Shown here in pieces: positions 1-8,817 of a stretch of DNA of 64,000 nucleotides; position 1 is the first letter of the stretch, and every line of letters starts with the position of its first letter. Both the position numbers and the translations under genes were made by a program. Location: the NCBI GenBank assembly GCA_964469215.1, contig CAYXYB010000011.1:30265-94264 (forward strand), in the 5' to 3' direction. The notes under the pieces were generated by a model. That model was not told the DNA's origin and did no database searches. It was given only the letters and a program-made list of their open reading frames with translations. Source of the stretch: SKPS01 sp964469215 (GTDB lineage: Bacteria > Bacteroidota > Bacteroidia > Bacteroidales > SKPS01).

Positions 1-2
1 TT

Positions 3-632
3 CCGGTTACTTATCTTAAAGGTGTGGTCTACGACTCTGAAACAACAAAGCCTCTGTCTGCATCTTTCGAACTTATTAACCTCATTACCGGAGCAACGAT
101 TATAAGATCATGGTCTGACCCTGTAACAGGTGAGTTTATGCTTAGCATCCCTACGGATCAGCAATATATGCTTAATGTAAGCAGAGAGAATTATCTGTTC
201 TATTCCGATAATTTTGAGGTTTCAGGTAACTACACTGCTTTACAACCCTTTGAAAAGGATATCCCTTTGCAACCGGTTAGAGTTGGTGAATCGGTCGTGC
301 TGAAAAATATCTTCTTCGATACTGACAAGGCAGTTTTAAAATCCGAGTCGTTGACCGAACTTAAAAGACTGGCTGACCTGATGAAAAAAAACAGTTCAAT
401 AAGTATTGAGATAAGCGGACATACTGACAACACCGGAAGCAAGGCTCGTAATCAGCAACTTTCGTCCGAGAGGGCCAAATCTGTAGTTGATTATTTGATA
501 GAGGCCGGGATTGAAGCTTACAGGCTAACCTACAAAGGATATGCTGACACAGTACCTGTTGCTGACAATAACACTGAAGAGGGGAGAGCCCTGAATCGCC
601 GTACTGAGTTCAGAATCGTTTCCCGGAAATAA
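3..632 (+). CDS. OmpA-family outer-membrane/peptidoglycan-binding protein, 3' end (5' partial)
   Basis: The reading frame is open from the left edge, so only the C-terminal part of the gene is present. A short beta-sandwich-like segment comes first (it begins PVTYLKGVVYDSE, CarboxypepD_reg-like). The C-terminal ~110 residues are an OmpA domain: IFFDTDKAVLKSES, then SGHTDNTG, then the NRRTEFRI ending, which are the usual peptidoglycan-contacting motifs. Such proteins anchor outer-membrane or periplasmic assemblies to the cell wall. The Bacteroidota members often carry PD40 or TPR repeats upstream, which would lie outside the window. The 3' end overlaps the tail of the decayed gene on the other strand by about 23 bp. 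Confidence 0.9.
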   Translation, partial: PVTYLKGVVYDSETTKPLSASFELINLITGATIIRSWSDPVTGEFMLSIPTDQQYMLNVSRENYLFYSDNFEVSGNYTALQPFEKDIPLQPVRVGESVVLKNIFFDTDKAVLKSESLTELKRLADLMKKNSSISIEISGHTDNTGSKARNQQLSSERAKSVVDYLIEAGIEAYRLTYKGYADTVPVADNNTEEGRALNRRTEFRIVSRK

Positions 633-2410
633 ATCTCTGTTCATCCTGGTATCCGAAGTTGTTAAGCTCATCAGTAGCTTTGAAATGATAGGCAGGATAA
701 ACAAGCAGGGGGAATAAGGTTTCACTTTCGCCCGTTGAATATCCGAATATGGAGATGTACTGATCCGGATCTTCTCCCATATTCTCTACCTGGTACATGT
801 ATGCTCCAACAGGTTTCGACTCTACTATTGTCACCTTGTTATGAGTGTTTGCTACCGGACTGTGGCTTCGCGAATGATCATAATCAAACTGTAATATTAT
901 CCTCCCATCCGGAGTGATGCCTATTGTGCGGAAAGTCATTCTTTTACCGATGCCAGGCAGATTCATCATGCTGCGATCGGAGGATATGGAAGGTATGTTG
1001 TTATCTTTAATGATATGAGCTGTTTTCACAGCACTAAGCGAACCGTTTGCTGCTTTTTCCCTAATTATCTGTGACAGCGACCAACTGATGGTTCCGAACA
1101 GCTTTTATTCATGTTTCTCCTGCATTAACCTTGCATTGGTGGCAAAGTTGTGCTTGTGTTCCAATAACCCTTTAAGGGAGATATGCAGGCAATAGTGTGT
1201 CCGGTCTGGTCCTCGAAATCTCAGCATACTTCTCTCCATCCGGCCTGTCATTATTTGCTCTTATTTTCCTTTCGGCCATTTCCAGTATAGCTGTAAACAT
1301 CTGCACAATAGCTACGTAGCGGCTCACTAGTGCATCCCCGCCTATGATAAGAATATCCCGCAACTGCTTGTCATCCTCGAAATAATTCATTGTCACCTGA
1401 AGCTTTTTGCCCCACTCTTCGTATTTGACAGTCCGCTCATGGTAAAAGTCAAGGCCACCAGGCTGAAACTCATACATCCTTTGACACGAGACACAAAGGC
1501 CTACGCAGGTTAGTCCAAGGGTATCGGGATCATTATGGCTACCTCCGGTTACCTGCGGTGAAGGTTGTTGTGATAAGGCAATATTCAGCCCACTGCATTT
1601 GGCTTTCCCGGGCCACAATATCTTCTTATTCTCATGCTTCAATATTGCCGTATTCTTCTATTATGTCCTTGTTGTATATGTATTCCCTTATGGCTATGTC
1701 GGAGCCAATCCACCTTGTGGTTTCCGAGGTGTTTAAAAGTGAAAGATAATGGGTGTTGATAAGAAATGGTATCCCCTCCTCCCTTGCTCTGCGCAAAACA
1801 TTCATGGTGCGCTCACCAAGTGAATAATTCAGAAGCATCTTCCGGAAACTGATATGGGTTGCTTGTTTTTCCGCTCTCAATTTGTATCCGTATATGTTCC
1901 AGGGTACGTTTCTTATTTCGTTTCCTGATAGCAATTATCTCCTCATCCCGCCCTGTAGGATGTTACTCCATCCACCTGCTCAGGTCAGATCCCGAAACAT
2001 TCGGTGGCTGCATTGTTCCGGTTGCCTGGTTGAACAGGTAATACATGTCTCTGAAATAATGCTCTCCTCCCTCAGTTAACCCTTTTTTACTGACATGATA
2101 TAGTGGCTTGAAGGAGTAGTTGATTATTTCTGCTCTGGCATGTACGAAATCATTGATTTTTAATGGTTGATGATCAATGTAATCAAAAATCCTTGCAATC
2201 ACTGTTGACTGCCATTCCTTTTCTTTGATGCTCTTGTTCTCCTGTCTGGCGGTGAGGTATTCAGAATGTGACCTCAGAGCACTGCACCATTCATCATAAT
2301 CGTTGTGTGTATCTGATATTCTCCTGAGCCAGGGGTTTTCCTTCAGGATATCCTGTATTATTCTTTGTGTTTTTGCTGATGGACGATAGATATTTCGGGG
2401 TAAGCTACTA
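610..2410 (-). pseudogene. KamA-family (lysine 2,3-aminomutase-like) radical SAM gene, decayed
   Basis: Four consecutive minus-strand fragments read as one protein if frame changes are allowed. The first (about 2410-1963) ends at a TAA after LSRWME. The next (about 1934-1632) contains RKMLLNYSLGERT and INTHYLSLLNTSE. A 1-base shift near 1635 leads to a piece with CVGLCVSCQRMYEFQPGG, RDILIIGGDAL and RPDGEKYAE. After a damaged stretch around 1030-1170 the end reads MNLPGIGKRMTFRTIGIT. The Cys-rich LCxSCQRMY segment and the GGDAL motif are what I recall from the long KamA-like proteins of Bacteroidota. With at least two frameshifts, two stops and apparent loss of sequence, it cannot make a full enzyme. 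Neighbouring genes are intact, which argues against poor sequence quality. The family name is from memory, hence moderate confidence. Confidence 0.6.
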
Positions 2411-2517
2411 ATAATGAAAAAACACCGAACTTGCCGAAGGTTGAATCAGGTTAGTTAAATGTGCCCTATTTATTAATTATGATTGTAAGATACACTTTTT
2501 TTCTGAAACAGAATATT

Positions 2518-2525
2518 TACTTTTG
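2518..2525 (+). promoter_or_regulatory. Promoter -7 box for ligA
   Basis: TACTTTTG fits the Bacteroidetes TAnnTTTG element, 31 bases before the ligA ATG. Confidence 0.5.
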
Positions 2526-2556
2526 ATGTTGTTAAACAAAATACATCATCCTATTT

Positions 2557-4617
2557 ATGATTTCAGAAAAAGACAGGGTTGGAAAGAGGATAAATGAACT
2601 ACGAAACGTTTTGCACGAGCATAACTACAGGTACTATGTTCTGGCAGAACCTGTGATCAGTGACTTTGAGTTCGACATGCTTATACGTGAGCTTGAAGAC
2701 CTTGAACGAAGATTTCCTGAGTTCGCCGACATCAACTCACCCACAGTAAGGGTCGGGGGTACGATCACCAGAAACTTTCCTGTTTTTGTTCATCTCAGGC
2801 CTATGCTTTCATTATCGAATGCCTACTCAGATAATGAACTCACAGAGTTTGACGGGAGAATAAGAAAGGCTTATTCAGGATCTTTCTCTTATGTTGCAGA
2901 ACTCAAATTCGATGGTGTTGCGGTGTCGTTACATTATGAAAACGGAAGGCTCGTGCGTGGTGTTACGAGAGGTGATGGTGAAAAGGGTGATGATGTAACT
3001 GCCAATCTGAGAACCGTTAGCACAATTCCGCTTACATTGAGGGGTGATAATTACCCGGAATCATTTGAAATCAGGGGGGAGGTGGTGATTCCCGTTTCAG
3101 GTTTTGTTGAGATGAACCGTATCAGAGAGGAGACAGGTGAGCCACTTTTTGCCAACCCACGCAATGCGGCTGCAGGCACACTGAAGATGCAGGACAGCTC
3201 GGAGGTTGCCAGACGGCCACTCGATTGCTATTTCTATCACATCCTGGGAGAATCACTTCCTTCAGGCAACCATTATGATAATCTTATAGCTGCCTCAGGA
3301 TGGGGATTTAAAGTTTCTGAAGACATAGCTGTTTGCAATAATATTGATGAGGTGATAGCATTTATCAGGGAGATGCATCTCAAACGAAGCGCACTCCCTT
3401 TTCAAACTGATGGTGTTGTTATTAAGGTAAATGAACTGAATATTCAGGATCTGTTGGGATACACAGCCAAAGCACCAAGATGGGCAATTGCCTGGAAGTT
3501 TAGTGCTGAAAGGGCAAAGATAAAACTTTTAAATGTTGATTTTCAGGTTGGTAGAACTGGTGCTGTAACCCCTGTTGCCATCCTTGAACCAGTCCAACTT
3601 GCAGGGACAACCGTTAAAAGAGCGTCATTGCATAATGCCGATGTAGTTAGTAACCTTGATCTCCATATTGGAGATATGGTATATGTGGAAAAGGGAGGAG
3701 ATATTATTCCGAAGATAGTTGGTGTTGATAAGGGAATAAGGGAACTTTTTGCCACAGCAGTGAAATTCCCAGCAAGCTGCCCTGCATGTGGCAGCACACT
3801 TCAACGTAATGAAGGTGAAGCCCAGCATTTTTGCACAAATGAGCGTTGCCCTCCCAGAGTAAAAGGCGCCATAGAGCATTTTATCTCACGAAAGGCAATG
3901 GATATTGACAGCCTTGGGGAAGGGAAGGTGGAAATGCTCTTCGATTCCGGATTAATAAAAAATGTTGCTGACCTGTATTATCTGAAGAAAGAGCAGTTGA
4001 CCGGCCTGGAAAAACGCATTATCCCTGAGGATGGCGGCAAACCACGAACAGTGAGTATTAAGGAGAAAAGTGCACAGAATATTATTGCAGGAATTGAGAG
4101 GTCGGGAAACGCACCTTTCGACAGGCTTCTTTATGCGCTGGGGATACGGCATGTTGGAGAGACTGTGGCAAAAAACCTTGTAAAGGCTTTCGGTTCAGCC
4201 GGGCGCCTGTCAGAAGCTACTGTTGAGGAGTTGACAAATGTGCCTGATATTGGCGTCAGGATTGCTGAAAGCCTTTATAACTGGTTCAGAAACCCTGATA
4301 ATGTTCAATTACTAAACAGGCTCGAAAAAGCAGGTCTGTCCCTCTCGATAGAGCAAAGAGATCATGAGGTGGCATCAGGCCCTCTTACAGGAATGTCTTT
4401 TGTGGTCAGTGGGGTCTTTCCCGGTATAGACAGGGAGGCTGTTAAAGAGATGATCGAAAAAAACGGTGGCAGAAATATATCAGGGATTTCATCGCAATGC
4501 AGCTACCTTGTTGCAGGTGAAAATGCAGGCCCCTCAAAGCTTTCAAAAGCAGCGCAAATGGGTGTGAAGGTCATAACACTCGGAGAATTGAATAGTATGG
4601 TTAATCAACGGGGTTAA
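2557..4617 (+). CDS. ligA: NAD-dependent DNA ligase LigA
   Basis: Seals nicks during replication and repair using NAD+. The 686-residue length is typical. The N-terminal Ia and adenylation domains carry the catalytic lysine K117 in KFDG (AELKFDGVA). An OB-fold follows (FQVGRTGAVTPVA), then a four-cysteine zinc finger beginning CPACGSTL and ending FCTNERCP around residues 408-432. Helix-hairpin-helix repeats (ALGIRHVGETVA, NVPDIGVRIAESL) and a C-terminal BRCT domain (GMSFVVSGVFPG) complete it. All expected domains are present and in order. The ATG follows a good promoter box. It is transcribed alone and converges with the YqgE gene. Confidence 0.98.
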   Translation: MISEKDRVGKRINELRNVLHEHNYRYYVLAEPVISDFEFDMLIRELEDLERRFPEFADINSPTVRVGGTITRNFPVFVHLRPMLSLSNAYSDNELTEFDGRIRKAYSGSFSYVAELKFDGVAVSLHYENGRLVRGVTRGDGEKGDDVTANLRTVSTIPLTLRGDNYPESFEIRGEVVIPVSGFVEMNRIREETGEPLFANPRNAAAGTLKMQDSSEVARRPLDCYFYHILGESLPSGNHYDNLIAASGWGFKVSEDIAVCNNIDEVIAFIREMHLKRSALPFQTDGVVIKVNELNIQDLLGYTAKAPRWAIAWKFSAERAKIKLLNVDFQVGRTGAVTPVAILEPVQLAGTTVKRASLHNADVVSNLDLHIGDMVYVEKGGDIIPKIVGVDKGIRELFATAVKFPASCPACGSTLQRNEGEAQHFCTNERCPPRVKGAIEHFISRKAMDIDSLGEGKVEMLFDSGLIKNVADLYYLKKEQLTGLEKRIIPEDGGKPRTVSIKEKSAQNIIAGIERSGNAPFDRLLYALGIRHVGETVAKNLVKAFGSAGRLSEATVEELTNVPDIGVRIAESLYNWFRNPDNVQLLNRLEKAGLSLSIEQRDHEVASGPLTGMSFVVSGVFPGIDREAVKEMIEKNGGRNISGISSQCSYLVAGENAGPSKLSKAAQMGVKVITLGELNSMVNQRG

Positions 4618-4632
4618 TAATGATGCACTCTT

Positions 4633-5226
4633 TCAGTTGAATGAAGGATCGGGTGGAAAATTGAGCCATGGTTCAAATGGTTTGCCTAAAGCTCTAACCT
4701 TTTCATACCACAGATCGGTGTAATACACTCCAATGATCTCTTCAGGATTGGTGTCAGCAACGATCCATGACTTATTGAGCAGTTCATTGTCGAGCTGATC
4801 TGTTACCCATCCGGAATAACCCAGAAAGAATCTGATTTTGTTTGCAGAGTACTCAGGGTCATTTTTCAGAAGTGAGTCCAGCATCTGCATGTCACCACCC
4901 CAGTAAAGGCCGTCCATTACCAGAAGGCTTTCAGGTATTTCGCTCCCCAGTGTATGCATAAAGAATATGCCGTCGGTTTTAACTGGTCCCCCAAGGAATA
5001 GGTCTGATTTTGCAGAGGGGAAGGCTGATGTCAGTTCACTGACCCTTATGTTTAAAGGCTTGTTGATGATAACCCCAAACGATCCGTCGGCGCCATGATC
5101 TATTAGGAGTACTACTGACCTTCTGAAGAAATAGTCAGACAGGAAAGGGTTGCTGATGAGAATCTTTCCCTGAGAAGGCTTGAGAGTAGCTCTTCTGATG
5201 TTGAGTATTTTATCCAGGTCATGCAT
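4633..5226 (-). CDS. YqgE/AlgH family protein (UPF0301)
   Basis: About 197 residues, a normal length for the family. The diagnostic N-terminal pattern is present: GKILISNPFLSDYFFRRSVV, then LLIDHGADGSFGVIINKPL, then FLGGPV. The family is a soluble two-domain fold of uncertain biochemical role; AlgH was named for an effect on alginate regulation in Pseudomonas. I chose ATG at 5226 over an in-frame TTG three codons upstream. The gene converges with ligA, with only 15 bases between the stops, and shares its orientation with HU upstream. Confidence 0.93.
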   Translation of the reverse strand: MHDLDKILNIRRATLKPSQGKILISNPFLSDYFFRRSVVLLIDHGADGSFGVIINKPLNIRVSELTSAFPSAKSDLFLGGPVKTDGIFFMHTLGSEIPESLLVMDGLYWGGDMQMLDSLLKNDPEYSANKIRFFLGYSGWVTDQLDNELLNKSWIVADTNPEEIIGVYYTDLWYEKVRALGKPFEPWLNFPPDPSFN

Positions 5227-5322
5227 TATGAACAAATTCTACTATAAAAAAACGACGATCTAATTACAAAAATTATACCTGCTACAATTACACATGGCAA
5301 AATGCCTTTTTGTCATACAAAC

Positions 5323-5360
5323 ATAAAAAAAAAAGAGCGGCTGATAAGAGCCGCTCTTTT
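5323..5360 (-). terminator. Rho-independent terminator after HU
   Basis: AAAAGAGCGGCT and its complement (5331-5342 and 5349-5360) form a 12-bp stem with a 6-base loop, followed on the minus strand by a run of T (complement of the A run from about 5323). Confidence 0.9.
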
Positions 5361-5379
5361 CAGCGTAAGGTTCCATAAC

Positions 5380-5652
5380 TTACTTAACAACCTTTGATAG
5401 GTCGCTTCCGGCTTTGAACTTAACCACTTTCTTGGCTTTGATGTTGATTTCTTTACCTGTCTGTGGGTTGCGGCCTTTTCTGGCTTTCCTTTCAGAAATG
5501 CCAAAAGTGCCAAAGCCAACAAGTGCTACCCTGTCACCTTTTTTCAATGCGGTTGATGTGGCACCGATAAAAGCATCCAGAGCCTTTTTGGCGTCAACTT
5601 TGGTTAAGTTTGCATGTGAAGCCATAGCTTCGATCAATTCTGCCTTGTTCAT
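5380..5652 (-). CDS. hup: HU-family DNA-binding protein
   Basis: 90 residues, the standard HU/IHF size. It begins MNKAELIEAMA and contains the beta-arm core VGFGTFGISERKARKGRNP followed by TGKEINIKA, the classical HU signature. It acts as a dimer that bends and compacts DNA in the nucleoid. It has its own promoter box (5697-5704) and a strong terminator, so it is a monocistronic, probably highly expressed gene. The lysine-rich composition is normal. Confidence 0.97.
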   Translation of the reverse strand: MNKAELIEAMASHANLTKVDAKKALDAFIGATSTALKKGDRVALVGFGTFGISERKARKGRNPQTGKEINIKAKKVVKFKAGSDLSKVVK

Positions 5653-5696
5653 GTTCTTTTTTTTTAGTTACTGAAAATGGGTTACCTTAACATTGG

Positions 5697-5704
5697 CAAA
5701 TATA
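5697..5704 (-). promoter_or_regulatory. Promoter -7 box for HU
   Basis: TATATTTG on the minus strand, 45 bases before the ATG; a perfect TAnnTTTG. Confidence 0.55.
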
Positions 5705-5830
5705 CGTCATTATTGGGGAAAGTCAAGTAAAATTTGCTAAAACACTTGATTTTGTTGAAAAATATGCAATTTTGTTAATAAAATCAGGTATTTCAGAGGA
5801 TTTTTAAGGTAGAAAAAGAAAAAACAGCCA

Positions 5831-6808
5831 CTAAACAACCAGCTTCCAATCATAATTCAAGTCAAAACCACGTAAAAATTCCGCTGTTGACATCCTTTTT
5901 CTGCCGTGCATCTGCAGTTCTTGTATGTCAATGGTGCCTTCAGGCAATGCAATTCTAAAATAATTCTTCTTGTCAGTCAATATTTGTGGCTTATCAGAAG
6001 ATGTAACATTTTGATAAAGAAGATTGCATCTGAAGACTTTTATCGACACATCACCATCGGTTGGATGGGTAATTGAGAAATATGCGGCAGGATAAGGTGA
6101 GAGACCTCTGATATGATTTCTGATATCATTTGCCGGTTTATTCCAGTCTATCTTTGTTTCGTTCCTGAATATCTTCGGTGCAGTTTTCAGGGTTGATACA
6201 TCAATGCTACTCTGAGGCAAAGGCTTAAATTCTCCCTTTGCAATCAGTTCAATAGTTGATGCAACCATTATGGCTCCTTTTTCCTTCATTCTGTCATGAA
6301 GTTCACCTGCGGTTTCATCATCATCAATTTTTATCGTTTCCTGCATTATAATGTTACCTGTGTCAATCTGATGGTCGATAAAGAAGGTTGTAATTCCTGT
6401 AATCTTTTCACCGTTCATAACGGCTCTGTTTATCGGGGCAGCCCCACGATATTGTGGAAGCAAAGAAGCATGCAGATTGAAGGTTCCGAGCGGGGGAAGC
6501 TTCCATATAGTTTCGGGAAGCATCCTGAATGCCACCACTACAATAATATCAGGATTAATTTCCCTTAGAGTCTGAACAAAGGACGGATCATTGAGCTTTT
6601 CGGGTTGCAGAATTTTTAATCCTTTTAGGAGCGAATATCGTTTAATCTCGCTTTGATTCACCCTGCGCCCTCTGCCTGAAGGTTTGTCGGGTGCTGTTAC
6701 AACTGCTGCAATATTGTAATTGTTTCTGCATAAATATTCAAGAGAAACCACTGCGAATTCCGGGGTTCCCATGAACACGATTTTCAAGCAATTGCTATCG
6801 GTTTTCAT
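5831..6808 (-). CDS. fmt: Methionyl-tRNA formyltransferase
   Basis: Formylates initiator Met-tRNA using 10-formyl-tetrahydrofolate. The N-terminal Rossmann domain starts KIVFMGTPEFAVVSLEYL. The catalytic-domain motif LHASLLPQYRGAAPINRAVMNG contains the conserved Asn-His region. The typical C-terminal domain ends LRGFDLNYDWKLVV. I place the start at ATG 6808 (MKTDSNCLK), giving 325 residues. The frame stays open further upstream but that is inside ribH. The start overlaps the ribH stop by 14 bp, which suggests translational coupling. It is the last gene of the TPR protein-ribH-fmt operon. Confidence 0.96.
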   Translation of the reverse strand: MKTDSNCLKIVFMGTPEFAVVSLEYLCRNNYNIAAVVTAPDKPSGRGRRVNQSEIKRYSLLKGLKILQPEKLNDPSFVQTLREINPDIIVVVAFRMLPETIWKLPPLGTFNLHASLLPQYRGAAPINRAVMNGEKITGITTFFIDHQIDTGNIIMQETIKIDDDETAGELHDRMKEKGAIMVASTIELIAKGEFKPLPQSSIDVSTLKTAPKIFRNETKIDWNKPANDIRNHIRGLSPYPAAYFSITHPTDGDVSIKVFRCNLLYQNVTSSDKPQILTDKKNYFRIALPEGTIDIQELQMHGRKRMSTAEFLRGFDLNYDWKLVV

Positions 6809-7298
6809 TTTCTGCCTGCTGAGCCCTGAGGTGTAGCATAGCCATAACTGCTCCGGCAGCTTCCACACCCTTGTTTCCATGTTTGCCACCAGCTCTGTCA
6901 AGTGCCTGGGCATGGTTGTCCGTTGTCAGAACACCAAAGCTTACAGGGGCATTATACCTGATGTTTACCTGCATTATCCCATTGGCTACAGCATCAGCAA
7001 TAAATTCAAAATGCCGTGTTTCACCCTGAATGATGCAACCGATACAAATCACTGCATCCGCCTCACCTTCTTCCAGAACCATCTGGGCTCCAAGAGGAAG
7101 CTCGAAACTGCCGGGAACATCATATTTGATAATGTTGGATGAGAGAATTCCGCATGCCAGCAGATACCCTTCTGCTGCATCTCTCATTGAGTGTGTAACC
7201 ACCTGGTTCCACCCTGCAGTTACTATTGCAACCCTCAGTTTTTCAGCACCTCTGATCTTGATATGAGGTACTTCTGAAAGGTTTTTTTCCTTTATCAT
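6795..7298 (-). CDS. ribH: 6,7-dimethyl-8-ribityllumazine synthase
   Basis: The penultimate step of riboflavin synthesis, condensing ribitylaminouracil with dihydroxybutanone phosphate. The 167-residue protein shows the family pattern: VAIVTAGWNQVVTHSM, then VPGSFELPLGAQ, then VICIGCIIQGETRHFE (with the catalytic-site His) and FGVLTTDNHAQALDRAGG. The first part is usually W-N; here it is GWNQ, which fits. ATG at 7298 overlaps the stop of the upstream TPR gene by one base (TAATG). It sits between a TPR protein and fmt rather than with other rib genes, a common layout in Bacteroidota. Confidence 0.97.
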   Translation of the reverse strand: MIKEKNLSEVPHIKIRGAEKLRVAIVTAGWNQVVTHSMRDAAEGYLLACGILSSNIIKYDVPGSFELPLGAQMVLEEGEADAVICIGCIIQGETRHFEFIADAVANGIMQVNIRYNAPVSFGVLTTDNHAQALDRAGGKHGNKGVEAAGAVMAMLHLRAQQAENENR

Positions 7299-8002
7299 TA
7301 TTCCTGGTAACCATGTTGGATATATCCCTCAACTCTTGCGATATATTTATCGACACTGTTGTGCCGGAAGGTGTTGGGGTAATTCCTCTTGACCCTGTTA
7401 TAGGCATCCAGAGCCTTCTGCCATTCCTTCATGAGTTCGAAAGTGTTGCCTGCTCTCATCAGGAATTCGGGTGTAAGGAAGTCATTGTTGGCTTTATCGG
7501 CAGCTTGCATATAGTGTTCAGCAGCATTACCCATCTGGTTTAATTCAAGATATGCATCACCAAGCATCCTGAGAGCATTTGGCCCAACCATGGGATCTTT
7601 AGACTTGAATTTTTTTAGCTGGCTTATTGCATCCTCGAACTGCCCCTGTTTAAGATAGATGTCGCCTGCATAATAACGTGCGAGATTACCTGCGGGAGTG
7701 CGGCGATATTCATCAATGATGTCCAGAAAACCAAGATTAAGGCCATCACCTTTGAGTGCAAGGGTAAGGCTGTCTTTCTCCCAGTACTTCTCAGCAATGA
7801 ACATCTTCTCCTGGGCTTCACGGCTTTTAGGCAACAAGATGAACTTCTTGTAACCAAAATAACCTCCGAATACAACAAGTAATGCCCCAATTACATAAAG
7901 GATGAGTTTCTGATGCTTCTCAAGAAACATTTCTGTCCTGCTAAGCGCCTCTTCAACAATCTGGATATTTTCCTGTGCCTTGTCAGTCTTTTTCTTTGCC
8001 AT
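7298..8002 (-). CDS. Membrane-anchored tetratricopeptide-repeat protein (YfgM-like)
   Basis: 234 residues from ATG 8002 (MAKKKTDKAQENIQ). A Lys-rich cytoplasmic head of about 40 residues precedes one transmembrane helix (LILYVIGALLVVFGGYFGY). About 170 residues of TPR-like helices follow (YYAGDIYLKQGQFEDAISQLKKF; LRMLGDAYLELNQMGNAAEHY). The topology resembles YfgM/BamD-type periplasmic scaffold proteins, but the partner is unknown. The upstream promoter box (8023-8030) rules against the longer in-frame start. It is first in the operon and translationally coupled to ribH. Confidence 0.85.
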   Translation of the reverse strand: MAKKKTDKAQENIQIVEEALSRTEMFLEKHQKLILYVIGALLVVFGGYFGYKKFILLPKSREAQEKMFIAEKYWEKDSLTLALKGDGLNLGFLDIIDEYRRTPAGNLARYYAGDIYLKQGQFEDAISQLKKFKSKDPMVGPNALRMLGDAYLELNQMGNAAEHYMQAADKANNDFLTPEFLMRAGNTFELMKEWQKALDAYNRVKRNYPNTFRHNSVDKYIARVEGYIQHGYQE

Positions 8003-8022
8003 GATCTTTTGAAATTGAGGGG

Positions 8023-8030
8023 CAAAAATA
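8023..8030 (-). promoter_or_regulatory. Promoter -7 box for TPR protein-ribH-fmt operon
   Basis: TATTTTTG on the minus strand, 21 bases before ATG 8002. Confidence 0.5.
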
Positions 8031-8115
8031 GCATTTTTCACCCAATCAACAATAAAGCAAAAGGAAAAAGGCAAAAGAAAAAAGATTTTGCCTAAAACTT
8101 TTGCCCTTCTACTTT

Positions 8116-8733
8116 TTACTTACAACCAGTCTCATAGGGCACTCTGTTCACAATAGATCTCCCCAGGGTAACCTCGTCAGCATATTCGAGCTCGTCACCT
8201 ATGGGAACGCCTCTTGCAATCGCCGATACGGTTATGTTTTGATCTTTTATCTTCCTGTATATGTAAAATGCCGTGGTCTCTCCTTCAATGCTGGTGTTAA
8301 TTGCCATTATCACCTCACGGATATCCTGTCCGGTAATCCTTTTGATCAGGGAATCTATATTAAGGTCTGAAGGGCTTACACCTTCAACAGGTGAAATGAC
8401 CCCTCCGAGTACGTGGTAAAGTCCACGGTACTGCCCTGTTTGTTCAATGGCCATAACGTCACGCACATCCTGCACAACACATATCTGTGTATGATCTCTG
8501 CGGTAATCACTGCATGTCCTGCATAATGGTTCGTCAGAAATGTTATGGCACATGCTGCAGTAACAGATTTCCTCACTCAGCCTTATTATGGAATTGCCAA
8601 GAATTGCAACACTCTGCCTGTCCTGTTTCAGAATCCATAAAGCAAGCCTCAATGCAGTCCTCCGGCCTATTCCGGGCATCCTCGACAGTTCATCGACAGC
8701 CTGTTCAAGTATTATGGATGGTATTCTGCTCAT
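8116..8733 (-). CDS. recR: Recombination mediator RecR
   Basis: Works with RecO (and RecF) to load RecA at gaps. The 205-residue protein has an N-terminal helix-hairpin-helix (LSRMPGIGRRTALRLAL). A four-Cys zinc finger follows (CYCSMCHNISDEPLCRTC), then a Toprim domain (ICVVQDVRDVMAIEQTGQYRG, with the HVLGG and NTSIEGE motifs). A Walker-B-like end reads ARGVPIGDELEYADEVTLGRSI. I take ATG 8733 (MSRIPSIILEQ), since family members start there. It is divergent from the symporter, sharing a symmetric promoter region. Confidence 0.96.
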   Translation of the reverse strand: MSRIPSIILEQAVDELSRMPGIGRRTALRLALWILKQDRQSVAILGNSIIRLSEEICYCSMCHNISDEPLCRTCSDYRRDHTQICVVQDVRDVMAIEQTGQYRGLYHVLGGVISPVEGVSPSDLNIDSLIKRITGQDIREVIMAINTSIEGETTAFYIYRKIKDQNITVSAIARGVPIGDELEYADEVTLGRSIVNRVPYETGCK

Positions 8734-8770
8734 TAAAAAACTCTGTTTTGGGGTGGTTGGCAAAAAAAAC

Positions 8771-8788
8771 TATTTTTGCGCAAAATTA
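8771..8788. promoter_or_regulatory. Overlapping divergent promoters recR / symporter
   Basis: TATTTTTGCGCAAAATTA is a near-perfect palindrome. It gives a TAnnTTTG box on the plus strand (8771-8778, TATTTTTG) and another on the minus strand (8781-8788, read TAATTTTG). Each points to one of the divergent genes. Confidence 0.5.
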
Positions 8789-8817
8789 ATTATTTCGGTC
8801 ATGTGCCGGAGATAAAC

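Noticed and set aside
6809..6913. Longer start for fmt at 6913
   Set aside because: Lies inside ribH and precedes the normal fmt start (KIVFMGTPEFA) by an unneeded 35 residues.
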